NCBI RefSeq assembly: GCF_004363075.1
Contig: NZ_SNYN01000021.1
Location: forward strand, 1,204 to 65,203
Source of the DNA: Actinorugispora endophytica
GTDB taxonomy: Bacteria; Actinomycetota; Actinomycetes; Streptosporangiales; Streptosporangiaceae
DNA length: 64,000 nt
Direction of reading: 5' to 3'
Shown here: positions 1 to 7,787 of the stretch, piece after piece
How positions within the stretch are numbered: the first letter of the stretch is position 1
Layout of the letters: each line of letters begins with the position of its first letter
Position numbers and translations under genes: made by a program
The notes under the pieces: model-generated
Told to the model about the DNA's origin: nothing
The model's input: the letters and a program-made list of their open reading frames with translations, nothing else
The model's database searches: none

Positions 1-1
1 G

Positions 2-259
2 GGTGGTTCCGACCGTCGTGACAGTCGGCCTTCTTACCGCGATGGCGAAGGCCGCTCCAGGGACGTGGAGCGTGGTGGTTATCGGGGTGGTTCCGATCGC
101 CGTGACGACCGGCCGAGCGGTGGTTACCGGGGTGGTTCCGACCGTCGTGACAGTCGGCCTTCTTACCGCGATGGCGAAGGCCGCTCCAGGGACGTGGAGC
201 GTGGTGGTTATCGGGGTGGTTCCGACCGTCGTGACGACCGGCCGAGCGGTGGTTACCGG
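2..259 (+). repeat. Two tandem 129-bp in-frame repeats
   Basis: The unit beginning at 2 recurs at 131, giving a period of 129 bp or 43 codons. The copies are nearly identical at DNA level, with a few substitutions near 93-98 versus 222-227. Each encodes two GGSDRRD motifs. More copies probably lie to the left of the window. The near-identity suggests recent duplication or ongoing homogenisation. Confidence 0.9.
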
Positions 260-1240
260 GGAGACCGCGGGGATCGCCCGTACCGCGCGAGTGGGAACCG
301 TTCGGAGGCGCCGCGTCGCGGATACGGGAATGACCGCCACCGTGACGAGGCGCCGCGCGAGCCGCGCGAGGCCGCTCCGGAACTGCCCGAGGACGCGCTT
401 CCGTACCGCCTCGACGCCGAGGTTCGCGGTGAGCTGACGACCCTGCCCAAGTCGCTGGCCGACGTGGTCGCCAAGCACCTGGTGGCGGCGGGTGAGCTTC
501 TCGGAGAGGATCCGGAGCGCGCCTACCAGCATGCCGTCTACGCCCGGCGCAAGGCGTCCCGTATCGGCGCGGTGCGGGAGGCGGCCGGTCTGGCGGCCTA
601 CTCGGTGGGCAAGTGGCAGGAGGCCCTGTCAGAGCTGCGCGCCGCTCGACGGATGAACGGGCGCAACGTCTACCTCGCCGTGATGGCCGACTGCGAACGC
701 GGTCTCGGCCGTCCCGAGCGTGCCCTGGAGATCGCGCACGGGCCCGAGGCCGAGGGCCTCGAGACCGCCGAGCAGATCGAACTGCGCATCGTCGCCGCAG
801 GGGCCCGCAGGGACATGGGGGACGTTCGCGCTGCCCTGGTCGAGCTCCAAGTCCCCGAACTCAAGGAGCGCCGGGCCCGCCCGTGGGTGGCGCGGTTGTT
901 CTACGCCTACGCCGACGTGCTGCTGGAGCTGGGGCGTACGGAGGAGGCCCGGGAGTACTTCTCCCGCGCGGCCGCCGTGGACCAGGAGGGCGAGACCGAC
1001 GCCGACGAGCGCCTGGCCGCGCTGGAGGGCGTGGAGATCGTCGATATCGGCGAGGACGTGGTGTGGAGCGACGCCGAGGACCCGGACTTCGAGGACGGCC
1101 CCGGGGACCAGGCCGCCGGGATGACCGTGCCCGCGGACATGTCGGAGGCTCCGGCCGGGGACGAGGACTCCCCGAGGGGGGCCGCGCCGGACGAGACTGA
1201 CGCGGAGGTCCCCTCGGACCGGGAGGACGAGAGCTCCTGA
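2..1240 (+). CDS. TPR-containing protein with RGG-type repeat head (5' partial)
   Basis: The reading frame is open at the left edge, so the true start lies outside the window. The first 95 or so visible residues are an Arg/Gly/Asp/Ser-rich low-complexity head built from a 43-residue unit repeated almost identically. It is followed by a helical region of TPR-like pairs (visible residues about 120-330) and an acidic Asp/Glu-rich tail. The body resembles the actinobacterial TPR family that lies upstream of the HAD phosphatase and tlyA genes (M. tuberculosis Rv1691 type). The precise function is unknown. Arg-Gly-rich heads are often flexible RNA- or protein-contacting segments, which is inference here. 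A strong hairpin follows the stop. Confidence 0.8.
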   Translation, partial: GGSDRRDSRPSYRDGEGRSRDVERGGYRGGSDRRDDRPSGGYRGGSDRRDSRPSYRDGEGRSRDVERGGYRGGSDRRDDRPSGGYRGDRGDRPYRASGNRSEAPRRGYGNDRHRDEAPREPREAAPELPEDALPYRLDAEVRGELTTLPKSLADVVAKHLVAAGELLGEDPERAYQHAVYARRKASRIGAVREAAGLAAYSVGKWQEALSELRAARRMNGRNVYLAVMADCERGLGRPERALEIAHGPEAEGLETAEQIELRIVAAGARRDMGDVRAALVELQVPELKERRARPWVARLFYAYADVLLELGRTEEAREYFSRAAAVDQEGETDADERLAALEGVEIVDIGEDVVWSDAEDPDFEDGPGDQAAGMTVPADMSEAPAGDEDSPRGAAPDETDAEVPSDREDESS

Positions 1241-1244
1241 AGTA

Positions 1245-1288
1245 CCGGGCGGCCCGGCTCCGTTACCCGACGGAGCCGGGCCGCCCGG
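1245..1288 (+). terminator. Hairpin after the TPR gene
   Basis: Perfect 18-bp inverted repeat (1245-1262 with 1271-1288) and an 8-nt loop, starting 5 nt after the TPR stop. There is no U-run, as is usual for actinobacterial terminator hairpins. Confidence 0.7.
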
Positions 1289-1362
1289 CATGGGACCGGC
1301 CTGCGGGCGGGTATGACGACGAGACCCACGGCTGTCCGGTCGAGAGCGAGGCTGACGCGTCC

Positions 1363-1806
1363 ATGACCCTGCTCCCACCGCCGTTGAACGGCGCCGTCGT
1401 CCACATCGGGGGCCCACCCGCTTCCCACGACTCGGTCGTCGTGCTGCTGTTCTCGGGACTGAGGCCCGTCATGGTCCGGCACCGGGACCGCGCCTGGGAG
1501 TTTCCCGGCGGACACGCCGAAGCGGGCGAAGACGTCGAGGCCACCGCCCGTAGGGAGGCCCGCGAAGAGGCGGGGGCCGAACTGGCGGAACTGCGTGTCG
1601 TCGGGTACTACGTACTGGCCGGGGGACACACGACCGTGGTCACGCACGCCCAGCTCGCCGGCCTGACTCCGCTGACCGGGGAGTTCGAGACGCTGGAGGT
1701 GCGCTCCTTCGAGGTGCTGCCGCCGGACCTGTCCTTCGACGACGGTCTCTACGCGTACCTGCTCACCGTGCTCGGCCTTCCCGGCGCCCCGGCCGACGGG
1801 TCATGA
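1363..1806 (+). CDS. Nudix hydrolase
   Basis: A 147-residue Nudix-fold pyrophosphohydrolase. The complete Nudix box (G-x5-E-x7-REx-x-EE-x-G) lies at about residues 49-71, in the stretch beginning GGHAEAGED, and contains the REAREEAG catalytic helix that binds Mg2+. Such enzymes cleave nucleoside diphosphates linked to another moiety; the substrate cannot be told from the sequence. The gene ends exactly where the opposing GNAT gene ends (1801-1806), a tail-to-tail junction with no intergenic space. It is not part of the usual neighbourhood of the TPR and HAD genes and looks inserted. The start has only a weak ribosome binding site. Confidence 0.9.
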   Translation: MTLLPPPLNGAVVHIGGPPASHDSVVVLLFSGLRPVMVRHRDRAWEFPGGHAEAGEDVEATARREAREEAGAELAELRVVGYYVLAGGHTTVVTHAQLAGLTPLTGEFETLEVRSFEVLPPDLSFDDGLYAYLLTVLGLPGAPADGS

Positions 1807-2724
1807 GGCGACGCCCGGTACGGGCTTGGCGTACACCACCTCCACCGCGCACTGCCGGTAGCCCAGCCAGGTGTTGACGGCGCGCATCGGCGCGTTGTCG
1901 TCGGCGTTGCTGGTCAGGGCCGTCCGGTAGCCGCGCTCGCGGGCCCGGTGCAGGGCGGCGGCCTTGGTGTACTTGACCAGGCCCCGGCCCCGGTACTCGC
2001 GCAGGGTGCCGGTCATGGCCGAGTACAGTTTCGTCCGGCCGTCGGAGAACAGGTTGACGACGCACACCGGGCGGCCGTCCAGGACCGCGGCAGTGCTCAG
2101 GTCCAGGTCCAGCAGAGGGTGCTCCCACATCGCGGTCAGCCAGTCGGGGTAGGGGGTCGCGTCGTAGGGGATCTCCGCCGGCTCGTCCCGGGCGGCGGCC
2201 CCCTCCACGGCGTGCAGGGGGCGCGGATCGGAACGGAAGTCGCGGTACGGGCGCAGTTCCGCGCCTTCGGGCCTTGGCGGGACCGGTGGCAGCGAGGCCA
2301 GGTCGAGTTCCTGGAACAGGCTGATCGTGCCGCGTTCGTAGCCCCGGTGCTCGGCGAACCGCCCCGATTCCGGGCCGAGGGTGTAGGTGCGCATCACGGT
2401 CCCGCCGACATCGGCGATGTGCTTCTCGGCCGCGCGCAGCAGCGCGCCGCCGACGCCCCTGCGGCGGTGGCCGGGGTCGACGACGATGTTCACGGCGCCC
2501 TGGCCGGCCAGCGAGGTCTCCCATTCCAGCTCGGCGCAGGCACGGCCCACGACGATGCCGTCCAGTTCCGCGACGAGGACCGCGGCGCGGGAGGCGGCCG
2601 GGGCCCGGTCGGCCCGTGCCCGCAGCGACTCGACGGTGTCGATCATGTGCGGGACGGCCTGTTGGGTGATGGCGAGGACGGCCGGCGCGTCATCGGGCCG
2701 GAAGGGGCGAATCACGAGGCTCAT
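1801..2724 (-). CDS. GNAT-family N-acetyltransferase (two GNAT-like halves)
   Basis: A 307-residue protein with an N-terminal GNAT domain (residues about 3-145) containing the acetyl-CoA pyrophosphate-binding pattern RRRGVGGALL. A second, weaker GNAT-like half (about 160-300) has YRGRGLVKYTKA. This double layout is common in actinobacteria, including the mycothiol synthase type, but the substrate is not predictable here. Transcription is probably leaderless: a TAGGGT -10 hexamer lies exactly 6 nt before the ATG. The 3' end meets the Nudix gene tail to tail. Confidence 0.85.
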   Translation of the reverse strand: MSLVIRPFRPDDAPAVLAITQQAVPHMIDTVESLRARADRAPAASRAAVLVAELDGIVVGRACAELEWETSLAGQGAVNIVVDPGHRRRGVGGALLRAAEKHIADVGGTVMRTYTLGPESGRFAEHRGYERGTISLFQELDLASLPPVPPRPEGAELRPYRDFRSDPRPLHAVEGAAARDEPAEIPYDATPYPDWLTAMWEHPLLDLDLSTAAVLDGRPVCVVNLFSDGRTKLYSAMTGTLREYRGRGLVKYTKAAALHRARERGYRTALTSNADDNAPMRAVNTWLGYRQCAVEVVYAKPVPGVAS

Positions 2725-2730
2725 CGTCCG

Positions 2731-2736
2731 ACCCTA
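2731..2736 (-). promoter_or_regulatory. -10 element for leaderless GNAT mRNA
   Basis: The minus strand reads TAGGGT, six bases, then ATG. That spacing places the transcription start on the A of the start codon. No convincing -35 is visible. Confidence 0.45.
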
Positions 2737-2837
2737 GAATCCGGCCCCGGAGTTCGCGACCTGTTTTCGGACGGGCGAGGGAGAACGGTGGCGCCGGGCC
2801 CCGGCGGCGGGACGTGGTCGGGGTTCCCCAGGGGCGC

Positions 2838-3821
2838 TCACCCGGTCTTCTCCGCCTCGCGCCGATCCGCCTCGACCCGGTCCAGCCAGTGCGTGATGCC
2901 CGCGACGTTGCCCTCGACGCCGCTGAGGATGTCCAGGACCTGCTGGGACTCCCCGGCGACGCCCTCGGGGAGGGGGCGGTAGCGGTCGAGTACGCGTTCG
3001 CGCACCAGGGCGACCGCATGGTCGAGGTCGCCTCCGGTGTCACGGGACTCGCGCACGGTCTCCACCCACACCCGGAGCTCCTCGACCGCGCGCTCCAGGG
3101 TCGGGGCGACCTCGTCGACCGCTCCGAAGTGCGAGAACAGCAGCCGTCGCGGTCGGATGTCGGAGAACAGCCGCAGCGAGCCCAGGCCCGCGTCCAGATC
3201 GAAGTCCGGCGGCGGGGTCGCCGGGCGCACGTCGCCGGTGAGCGGGTTGTACACGCCGACCGCGTCGCCCACGTACAGGTCGCCGGACAGGGAGTCCACC
3301 AGCCCGACGTGGTGCTTGGCGTGGCCGGGGGAGTAGTGCGCGGTCAGTCTGCGGCCCGCGCCCAGGTCGACCTCGTCGCCGGTGTCCACGGCGCGGATCC
3401 TGGCCGCCTCGGTCGGCGTCATCTCGCCGAACAGCGTGTCCAGGCGCTCGCCCCACACCATGCGGGCGCTGCGCATCAGCCGTGACGGGTCGGCGAGATG
3501 GCGGGCTCCGCGCTCGTGCACGACGATCTCGGCGCGGGGGAACATCCGGGCGATCTCGCCGGTGCCGCCGGCGTGGTCCAGGTGGATGTGGGTGACCGCC
3601 ACCGTGGCCAGGTCGGCGGCGTCGACGCCCAGGGAGTGCAGCGCGTCGCGCAGCACCGGCGCAGACCCCGCGGTGCCGACCTCCACGACGCACGGCCGCT
3701 CGGACCGGATCAGGTAGCTGGAGGTGATCCCGGGGTAGCCCGCCATCCTGGTGTCGATCGCGAAGATCTCGTCGCCCAGCGGTGTGACGCCCCCGCGGAC
3801 GCCTCCGGTCGTGTCCCCCAC
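2838..3821 (-). CDS. Metallo-beta-lactamase-fold hydrolase
   Basis: A 327-residue MBL-fold protein. The metal motif THIHLDHAGG (HxHxDH) lies at about residues 79-88, a further histidine in the SPGHAKHHVG stretch, an aspartate in LYVGDAVGVY and a terminal histidine in LLFSHFG. Together these make a complete binuclear zinc site. The C-terminal 90 residues are helical. The substrate is unknown; glyoxalase II-like thioester hydrolases and lactonases share this core. The frame stays open upstream to 4124, but I chose GTG at 3821 because an AAGGGGAG ribosome binding site lies just before it and recognisable MBL sequence begins shortly after. It is divergent from the SSB gene. Confidence 0.88.
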   Translation of the reverse strand: MGDTTGGVRGGVTPLGDEIFAIDTRMAGYPGITSSYLIRSERPCVVEVGTAGSAPVLRDALHSLGVDAADLATVAVTHIHLDHAGGTGEIARMFPRAEIVVHERGARHLADPSRLMRSARMVWGERLDTLFGEMTPTEAARIRAVDTGDEVDLGAGRRLTAHYSPGHAKHHVGLVDSLSGDLYVGDAVGVYNPLTGDVRPATPPPDFDLDAGLGSLRLFSDIRPRRLLFSHFGAVDEVAPTLERAVEELRVWVETVRESRDTGGDLDHAVALVRERVLDRYRPLPEGVAGESQQVLDILSGVEGNVAGITHWLDRVEADRREAEKTG

Positions 3822-4093
3822 GGTGCGCTCCCCTTCCCGGTGGACCCCAACGGCCGAACCCGAATCTAGTTCACGGGAATCCCGTCGGGTGCGCCGGGGC
3901 GTGGCCCCGCGGGGCCGTCCGGCGCCCCTCATGCCATTCGACGTCTTCGGGCAGCGTGGACGCAAGTTTTCCACAGGCGGAGGATTCGGCTTTCGCGACG
4001 CCGGGGCGCCGGATGATCCTGGGAGTGAGACAGGGTCCCGCGGCGCCCGGCGCGGCGCGGAAGCCACCGGTTCACCAGTCTGGGAGGACGACC

Positions 4094-4513
4094 ATGCAGA
4101 ACCCGCCACCGGCCCCCACCGCATCCCGACGCGCTCCCGCCCCCGGCCCCGGGGAGCGGCCCGCGTCCCGAGCCACGCACCACTCCGGGGAGCACCGCAA
4201 CGAGATCCTGCTCGCCGGACGGGTCACCGCCGAGCCGTCGGTGCGCGAACTGCCCAGCGGCGACCAGTTGGTGACCTGGCGTATCGCCGTGACCAGGCCG
4301 CAGTCGGAGCAGCGCCCCAACCAGCCGGCCGACCCCATCACCTGCGTCAGCTTCCGGCGGGACATGGCCGAACTCACCCGGGACTGGCGCATCGGGGACA
4401 CGGTGCAGGTCACCGGTGCGCTCCGGCGCCGGTTCTGGCGTTCCCCCAACGGCTCCGCCAGCGTGTTCGAGGTCGAGGCCAAGACCGCGTGCCGGGTCGG
4501 GGCCGCAGCCTGA
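4094..4513 (+). CDS. ssb: Short single-stranded DNA-binding protein lacking the acidic tail
   Basis: A 139-residue protein with a Pro/Arg-rich head of about 33 residues. A single OB-fold SSB domain follows (about 36-135), recognisable from NEILLAGRVTAEPSV, WRIAVTR and ITCVSFRR. It ends in VGAAA and lacks the acidic DDDxPF tip that normally recruits repair and replication partners. This resembles the tail-less second SSB of streptomycetes rather than the essential replicative SSB, and it is not next to rpsF/rpsR. A GGGAGGA ribosome binding site at 4082-4088 supports the start. A role in natural competence-like or developmental DNA transactions is possible but not shown. Confidence 0.85.
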   Translation: MQNPPPAPTASRRAPAPGPGERPASRATHHSGEHRNEILLAGRVTAEPSVRELPSGDQLVTWRIAVTRPQSEQRPNQPADPITCVSFRRDMAELTRDWRIGDTVQVTGALRRRFWRSPNGSASVFEVEAKTACRVGAAA

Positions 4514-4525
4514 GGGCACCGCGGC

Positions 4526-4596
4526 GGGAACGGTCGGGGCTCCCGTCCGGGCCCGGGAGCGGAGACCACCCGGAAGGCGCGCCCCGACCGGTTCCC
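4526..4596. terminator. Bidirectional hairpin between convergent ssb and HAD genes
   Basis: An outer 15-bp stem (4526-4540 with 4581-4596, one bulged base) encloses an inner 6-bp stem (4540-4545 with 4554-4559). It sits between two convergent stop codons and so could end both transcripts. Confidence 0.6.
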
Positions 4597-4601
4597 TCCG
4601 G

Positions 4602-5606
4602 TCACCAGCCCAGCAGGCCGACGGCCTCACGGGCCGCGTCGGCGGAGACCGGGTAGCCCCCACCCCAGGCCGCCGCGCACAGTGCGCGCAGGCCGTCCAG
4701 GGGATCTCCCGAGCCGTCGAGCCGCAACCGGTCCCGGCCCGCTGCGGCGGTCCAGCCGCCGCAGCGGGCCAGGCCCTGATCCAGCAGTGCGGACGGGTGC
4801 GACTCGTTCATTCCGTCCAGGTCGTGGGCGAGGTAGGAAGGTCGGTGCTCGGGTGGGGCCAGAAGCAGCTCGGCGGGGGTGGTCACTCCGGACAGCACCA
4901 GCAGGCTGTGCGCGCCCCGCCGGGTCGCGCCCTCGATGTCGGTGTCCAGACGGTCACCGACCACCAGAGGGTTGGTGGAGCCGGTGCGGCGCACGCCTTC
5001 CTCGTGCAGCGGCCGCTCCGGTTTGCCCGCCACGATCGGCTCGCGCCCGGTGGAGTGGGCGATCACCCGGGAGAAGGAGCCGTTGCCGGGCTGGATGCCG
5101 CGTCCCAGAGGCGCGGTGGCATCGTTGTTGCTCACCACGAACAGCGCCCCGGCGGCCACCGCGAGAGCGCCCTCGACCGCCAGGTCGTAGCCCATCCGGG
5201 GCGAGTATCCCTGCACCACGGCCACCGGCTCGTCATAGACGGTCGTCACCGGGCGCAGGCCGTGGGCGCGCACCGCCTGCCGCAGACCGGTGTCGCCGAC
5301 CACCAGCACCGGTGACCCCGGAGCGACGCGTTCCGCGATGAGCCGGGCGGCGGCCTGCGCGGAGGTGACCACGTCGTCGGCTTCGGCGCCCACCCCCAGC
5401 GAGGTGAGGCGTTCGGCGATGGACGCCGGGGTGCGCGAGGCGTTGTTGGTCACGAAGGCCACCCGCATTCCCTGGGCGCGGGCCTTGGCCACGGCCCCCG
5501 GAGCGGCGGGAACCGCGTTCGGGCCGACGTAGACGACCCCGTCCAGGTCGAGCAGGGCCGCGTCGTAGACCGAGTGCAGGGGTTCGGGTGAGGCCAGGAG
5601 AGTCAT
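4602..5606 (-). CDS. HAD-IIA family phosphatase
   Basis: A 334-residue HAD hydrolase of the NagD/p-nitrophenylphosphatase type. Motif I is D20-L-D22-G with the catalytic aspartates, motif II is in FVTNNAS, the conserved lysine is in GKPERPL, and motif IV is GDRLDTDIEGA. The large cap domain lies between motifs II and III. In mycobacteria the orthologue (Rv1692 type) dephosphorylates glycerol phosphate; here a small phosphometabolite is the likely substrate. It overlaps DUF1015 by 4 bp (ATGA at 5603-5606), indicating translational coupling in a two-gene operon. Confidence 0.88.
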   Translation of the reverse strand: MTLLASPEPLHSVYDAALLDLDGVVYVGPNAVPAAPGAVAKARAQGMRVAFVTNNASRTPASIAERLTSLGVGAEADDVVTSAQAAARLIAERVAPGSPVLVVGDTGLRQAVRAHGLRPVTTVYDEPVAVVQGYSPRMGYDLAVEGALAVAAGALFVVSNNDATAPLGRGIQPGNGSFSRVIAHSTGREPIVAGKPERPLHEEGVRRTGSTNPLVVGDRLDTDIEGATRRGAHSLLVLSGVTTPAELLLAPPEHRPSYLAHDLDGMNESHPSALLDQGLARCGGWTAAAGRDRLRLDGSGDPLDGLRALCAAAWGGGYPVSADAAREAVGLLGW

Positions 5607-6943
5607 CGTTTTCCGTCACTGTTGAAGGGGTCGGCCGGGTCAAGGGCGCGCAGTACAAGTCCGGTGCGCGGTTTGGGGCCGAATGATGTCGACTTGCGGG
5701 GTGTGAGCTCGTTCCGGGCGGTCACCGCGTAGACGTCCTCGACGTCCAGCGGAGGCAGGATCACCGCGGTCCTCCTCCCCGGCTCCGCCGCCGCGGCCGC
5801 TTCCTCGGCGTCGTCGTGGACCAGCAGCGCGTCCTCGTCGCGCAGCCCCCAGAGGGGGAGGAAGAGGTGGATGAGCGCGGCGGTGTGCAGCGCCCGCCAT
5901 TCTTCTGAGCGCTCGGGGAGTGCGGCGGCCAGCGGTGCCGGGTCCACTTCGCGCACGAGGAAGCCGCGTCGCGCGTCCGCCAACAGCAGGGACGGTCCCC
6001 GGCGCGCGGCGCGCTCCAACCGGGCGGCGGCCTCCTCCACGGGAACGCCGGTGAGGTCGTCCACCCGGGCGTGCGCGGCGGCGGCGCGGGCGGCGTCGGC
6101 CGCGTCCAGACCGGTGAACACGCGGTGGATGGCGCCGAGGCAGGGGGGCGAGGAGTCGGAGTCCACGAGCAGGGCCAGCCCGTAACCCCACGAGGGCTCC
6201 TTCGGGTGCGCCGCGCGCAGCCGCTGGTAGGCGGCGTACCGGTGGTGCCCGTCGGCGATCATCGCGGTGCGGGTGGCCAGGTCCGCGGAGACGGCCGAGT
6301 GCTGGGCGGGATCGGTGATCGCCCACAGTCGGTGCCGTGTCCCGTCGCCGGTCAGGGTGTCCACCAGGGGCTCGTCCTGGCGGGGAGCGGTCGCGGCGGT
6401 GGCCGCCGCACCCCGCGCGGCGCCGGTGCCGCCCTGGTACAGCAGGAAGATCGGTTCGAGGTTCGCGCGGGTCTCGGCCATGAGCCGGGCGCGGTCGGCC
6501 ACGGGAACATCGAAGACCTCCTCGTGCGCGCGCACCGTTCCGCTGCCGGGGGGCGGCAGCCGCAGCGCGCCGATGAGGCCGCGCTGGCGGACCCCTGCCG
6601 TGCCGGTCTGCTCGTACACGTACAGCGAGGCCTCGGCGTCCCGTACGAGCACGCCCTCGTCGATCCAGCGCCGGAGTGTGCCCGCGGCCCGCCGGTACCG
6701 GTCGGGCCCGGAAAGGCCTGTGGGCGGCTCGGCGGCGGGGGGCAGGGTCAGACGTACGGCGTTGTGCGGTTCGGCGCGGATCAGGGCGGAGACGGTTCCG
6801 GCGTCCACCACGTCATAGGGGGGAGCCAGCGCGAGTGCGAGGTCCAGATCGGGGGAGTCGATGAGGGCCCGGGCGTCCTGGGACGCGTACCGCAGCCCTC
6901 GGAACGGGGCGAGTTCGAGAACGTCTTCGGCGGCTTCCGACAT
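5603..6943 (-). CDS. DUF1015 family protein
   Basis: A 446-residue protein of the DUF1015 family. Recognisable blocks are PFRGLRY near the start, LAPPYDVV at about 38-46, the strongly conserved ADGHHRYAAYQRLR in the middle and LTPRKSTSF near the C terminus. The biochemical role is unestablished; the family is sometimes linked to serine kinase-like or HTH-associated functions. It is the first gene of a unit with the HAD phosphatase. I chose ATG 6943 because the family block starts right after it. A long hairpin (7038-7093) separates it from the next upstream gene. Confidence 0.85.
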   Translation of the reverse strand: MSEAAEDVLELAPFRGLRYASQDARALIDSPDLDLALALAPPYDVVDAGTVSALIRAEPHNAVRLTLPPAAEPPTGLSGPDRYRRAAGTLRRWIDEGVLVRDAEASLYVYEQTGTAGVRQRGLIGALRLPPPGSGTVRAHEEVFDVPVADRARLMAETRANLEPIFLLYQGGTGAARGAAATAATAPRQDEPLVDTLTGDGTRHRLWAITDPAQHSAVSADLATRTAMIADGHHRYAAYQRLRAAHPKEPSWGYGLALLVDSDSSPPCLGAIHRVFTGLDAADAARAAAAHARVDDLTGVPVEEAAARLERAARRGPSLLLADARRGFLVREVDPAPLAAALPERSEEWRALHTAALIHLFLPLWGLRDEDALLVHDDAEEAAAAAEPGRRTAVILPPLDVEDVYAVTARNELTPRKSTSFGPKPRTGLVLRALDPADPFNSDGKR

Positions 6944-7037
6944 CCGCAAACGATACCGGGGAGTCCTCTGCCAGGGGCAGTGTCGGAAGGGTGACATGTC
7001 CGACGAGCGGGGTCGGGGTCGCGGTGGTTTTCCCGCT

Positions 7038-7093
7038 GGTCTTGACCTTTCCGGGGTCTCGGCGGCGGTTGAGGCCCCGGAAAGGTCAAGACC
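7038..7093. terminator. 56-nt near-perfect hairpin
   Basis: Two 23-nt arms (7038-7060, 7071-7093) differ at one position and flank a 10-nt loop. The ends read GGTCTTGACC and its complement. It lies just downstream of the SCP2-like gene on the minus strand and ahead of DUF1015, a terminator position. Its length and its TCTTGAC...GTCAAGA ends resemble the 56-bp palindromic element at 26.70 and 58.22 kb, though the interior differs. Confidence 0.65.
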
Positions 7094-7124
7094 GGGAAGA
7101 AGAACGGACACCGGACGCGGGGCG

Positions 7125-7475
7125 CTAGAGCAGCTTGCGCATCCGCATCATGTCGCCGAGGCTCGCGTCCAGCTTGATCCGCCCGGACAGCAGCGCCTTG
7201 GCGAAGTCCAGCCGGTCCTCGGACAGGGCCACCAGGTCGTCGCTGGAGACGGTGATGCGTACCTGGGCCCGCTCGATCTCGGCCGAGGCGGGCTGGTCGG
7301 TGACGCCGACCAGGCCCTGCATGCTCAGGCGCATCTCGAAGACGGTCCGCAGGTCGCTGACGGTGACGCTGACGGTCCGGTCCACGATGTGCTTGCGCCG
7401 CCGGGCCTCGTCGAGCTGGGCGATCTCATCGGACACTTTGCCGATGGCGGTACGGCATTCCTCAATGGTGGCCAT
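7125..7475 (-). CDS. SCP2-like small protein
   Basis: A 116-residue protein with a short helical start and an alpha/beta body. It ends in the run LDFAKALLSGRIKLDASLGD, typical of SCP-2 sterol-carrier-like domains in which the C-terminal helix closes a lipid pocket. Actinobacteria carry many small stand-alone versions of unknown ligand. ATG 7475 is used because the family sequence begins there. It is divergent from the coiled-coil gene at 7788 and followed by the hairpin at 7038-7093. Confidence 0.7.
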   Translation of the reverse strand: MATIEECRTAIGKVSDEIAQLDEARRRKHIVDRTVSVTVSDLRTVFEMRLSMQGLVGVTDQPASAEIERAQVRITVSSDDLVALSEDRLDFAKALLSGRIKLDASLGDMMRMRKLL

Positions 7476-7787
7476 GCCCCCATCATGCCCTAGATCGTCG
7501 GCGGGAAGGTTCCGCCCGGTCAGTGGTGGGAAGGGCCGCCGGTCCCTCCCGAGCGCCGTCGGCGGACCGGAGCCGCGCGGCTTCACCGCGTGAGGGCACG
7601 CGGCCACGTCAGGGGACTCCGGCGCGGGAGGGCCGTCCAGCGGTCCCGACGCGTCCCGACTCCCGCGAGGCGGTCGGCCGCGGGCTTGCGCCGCATGACG
7701 GTGTCGATGCGGGTAGCGTTTCAACGGGGTCCCGCTCACGCAGGCATCACCCGCCGGCACACCTGGATTTCTCGAGGAGCACGTTCA
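7476..7787. other. Divergent intergenic region
   Basis: This 312-bp gap separates the SCP2-like gene from the coiled-coil gene. A TAGCGT hexamer at 7714-7719 is a plausible -10 for the rightward gene, without a well-spaced -35. No other structure was found. Confidence 0.4.

Noticed and set aside
2-259. CRISPR-like direct repeats at the left edge
   Set aside because: The 129-bp period has no unique spacers and is continuously coding in the TPR gene frame.
3822-4124. Longer MBL-fold protein starting at 4124
   Set aside because: It would overlap the SSB start on the opposite strand, and the extra 101 residues show no MBL homology.
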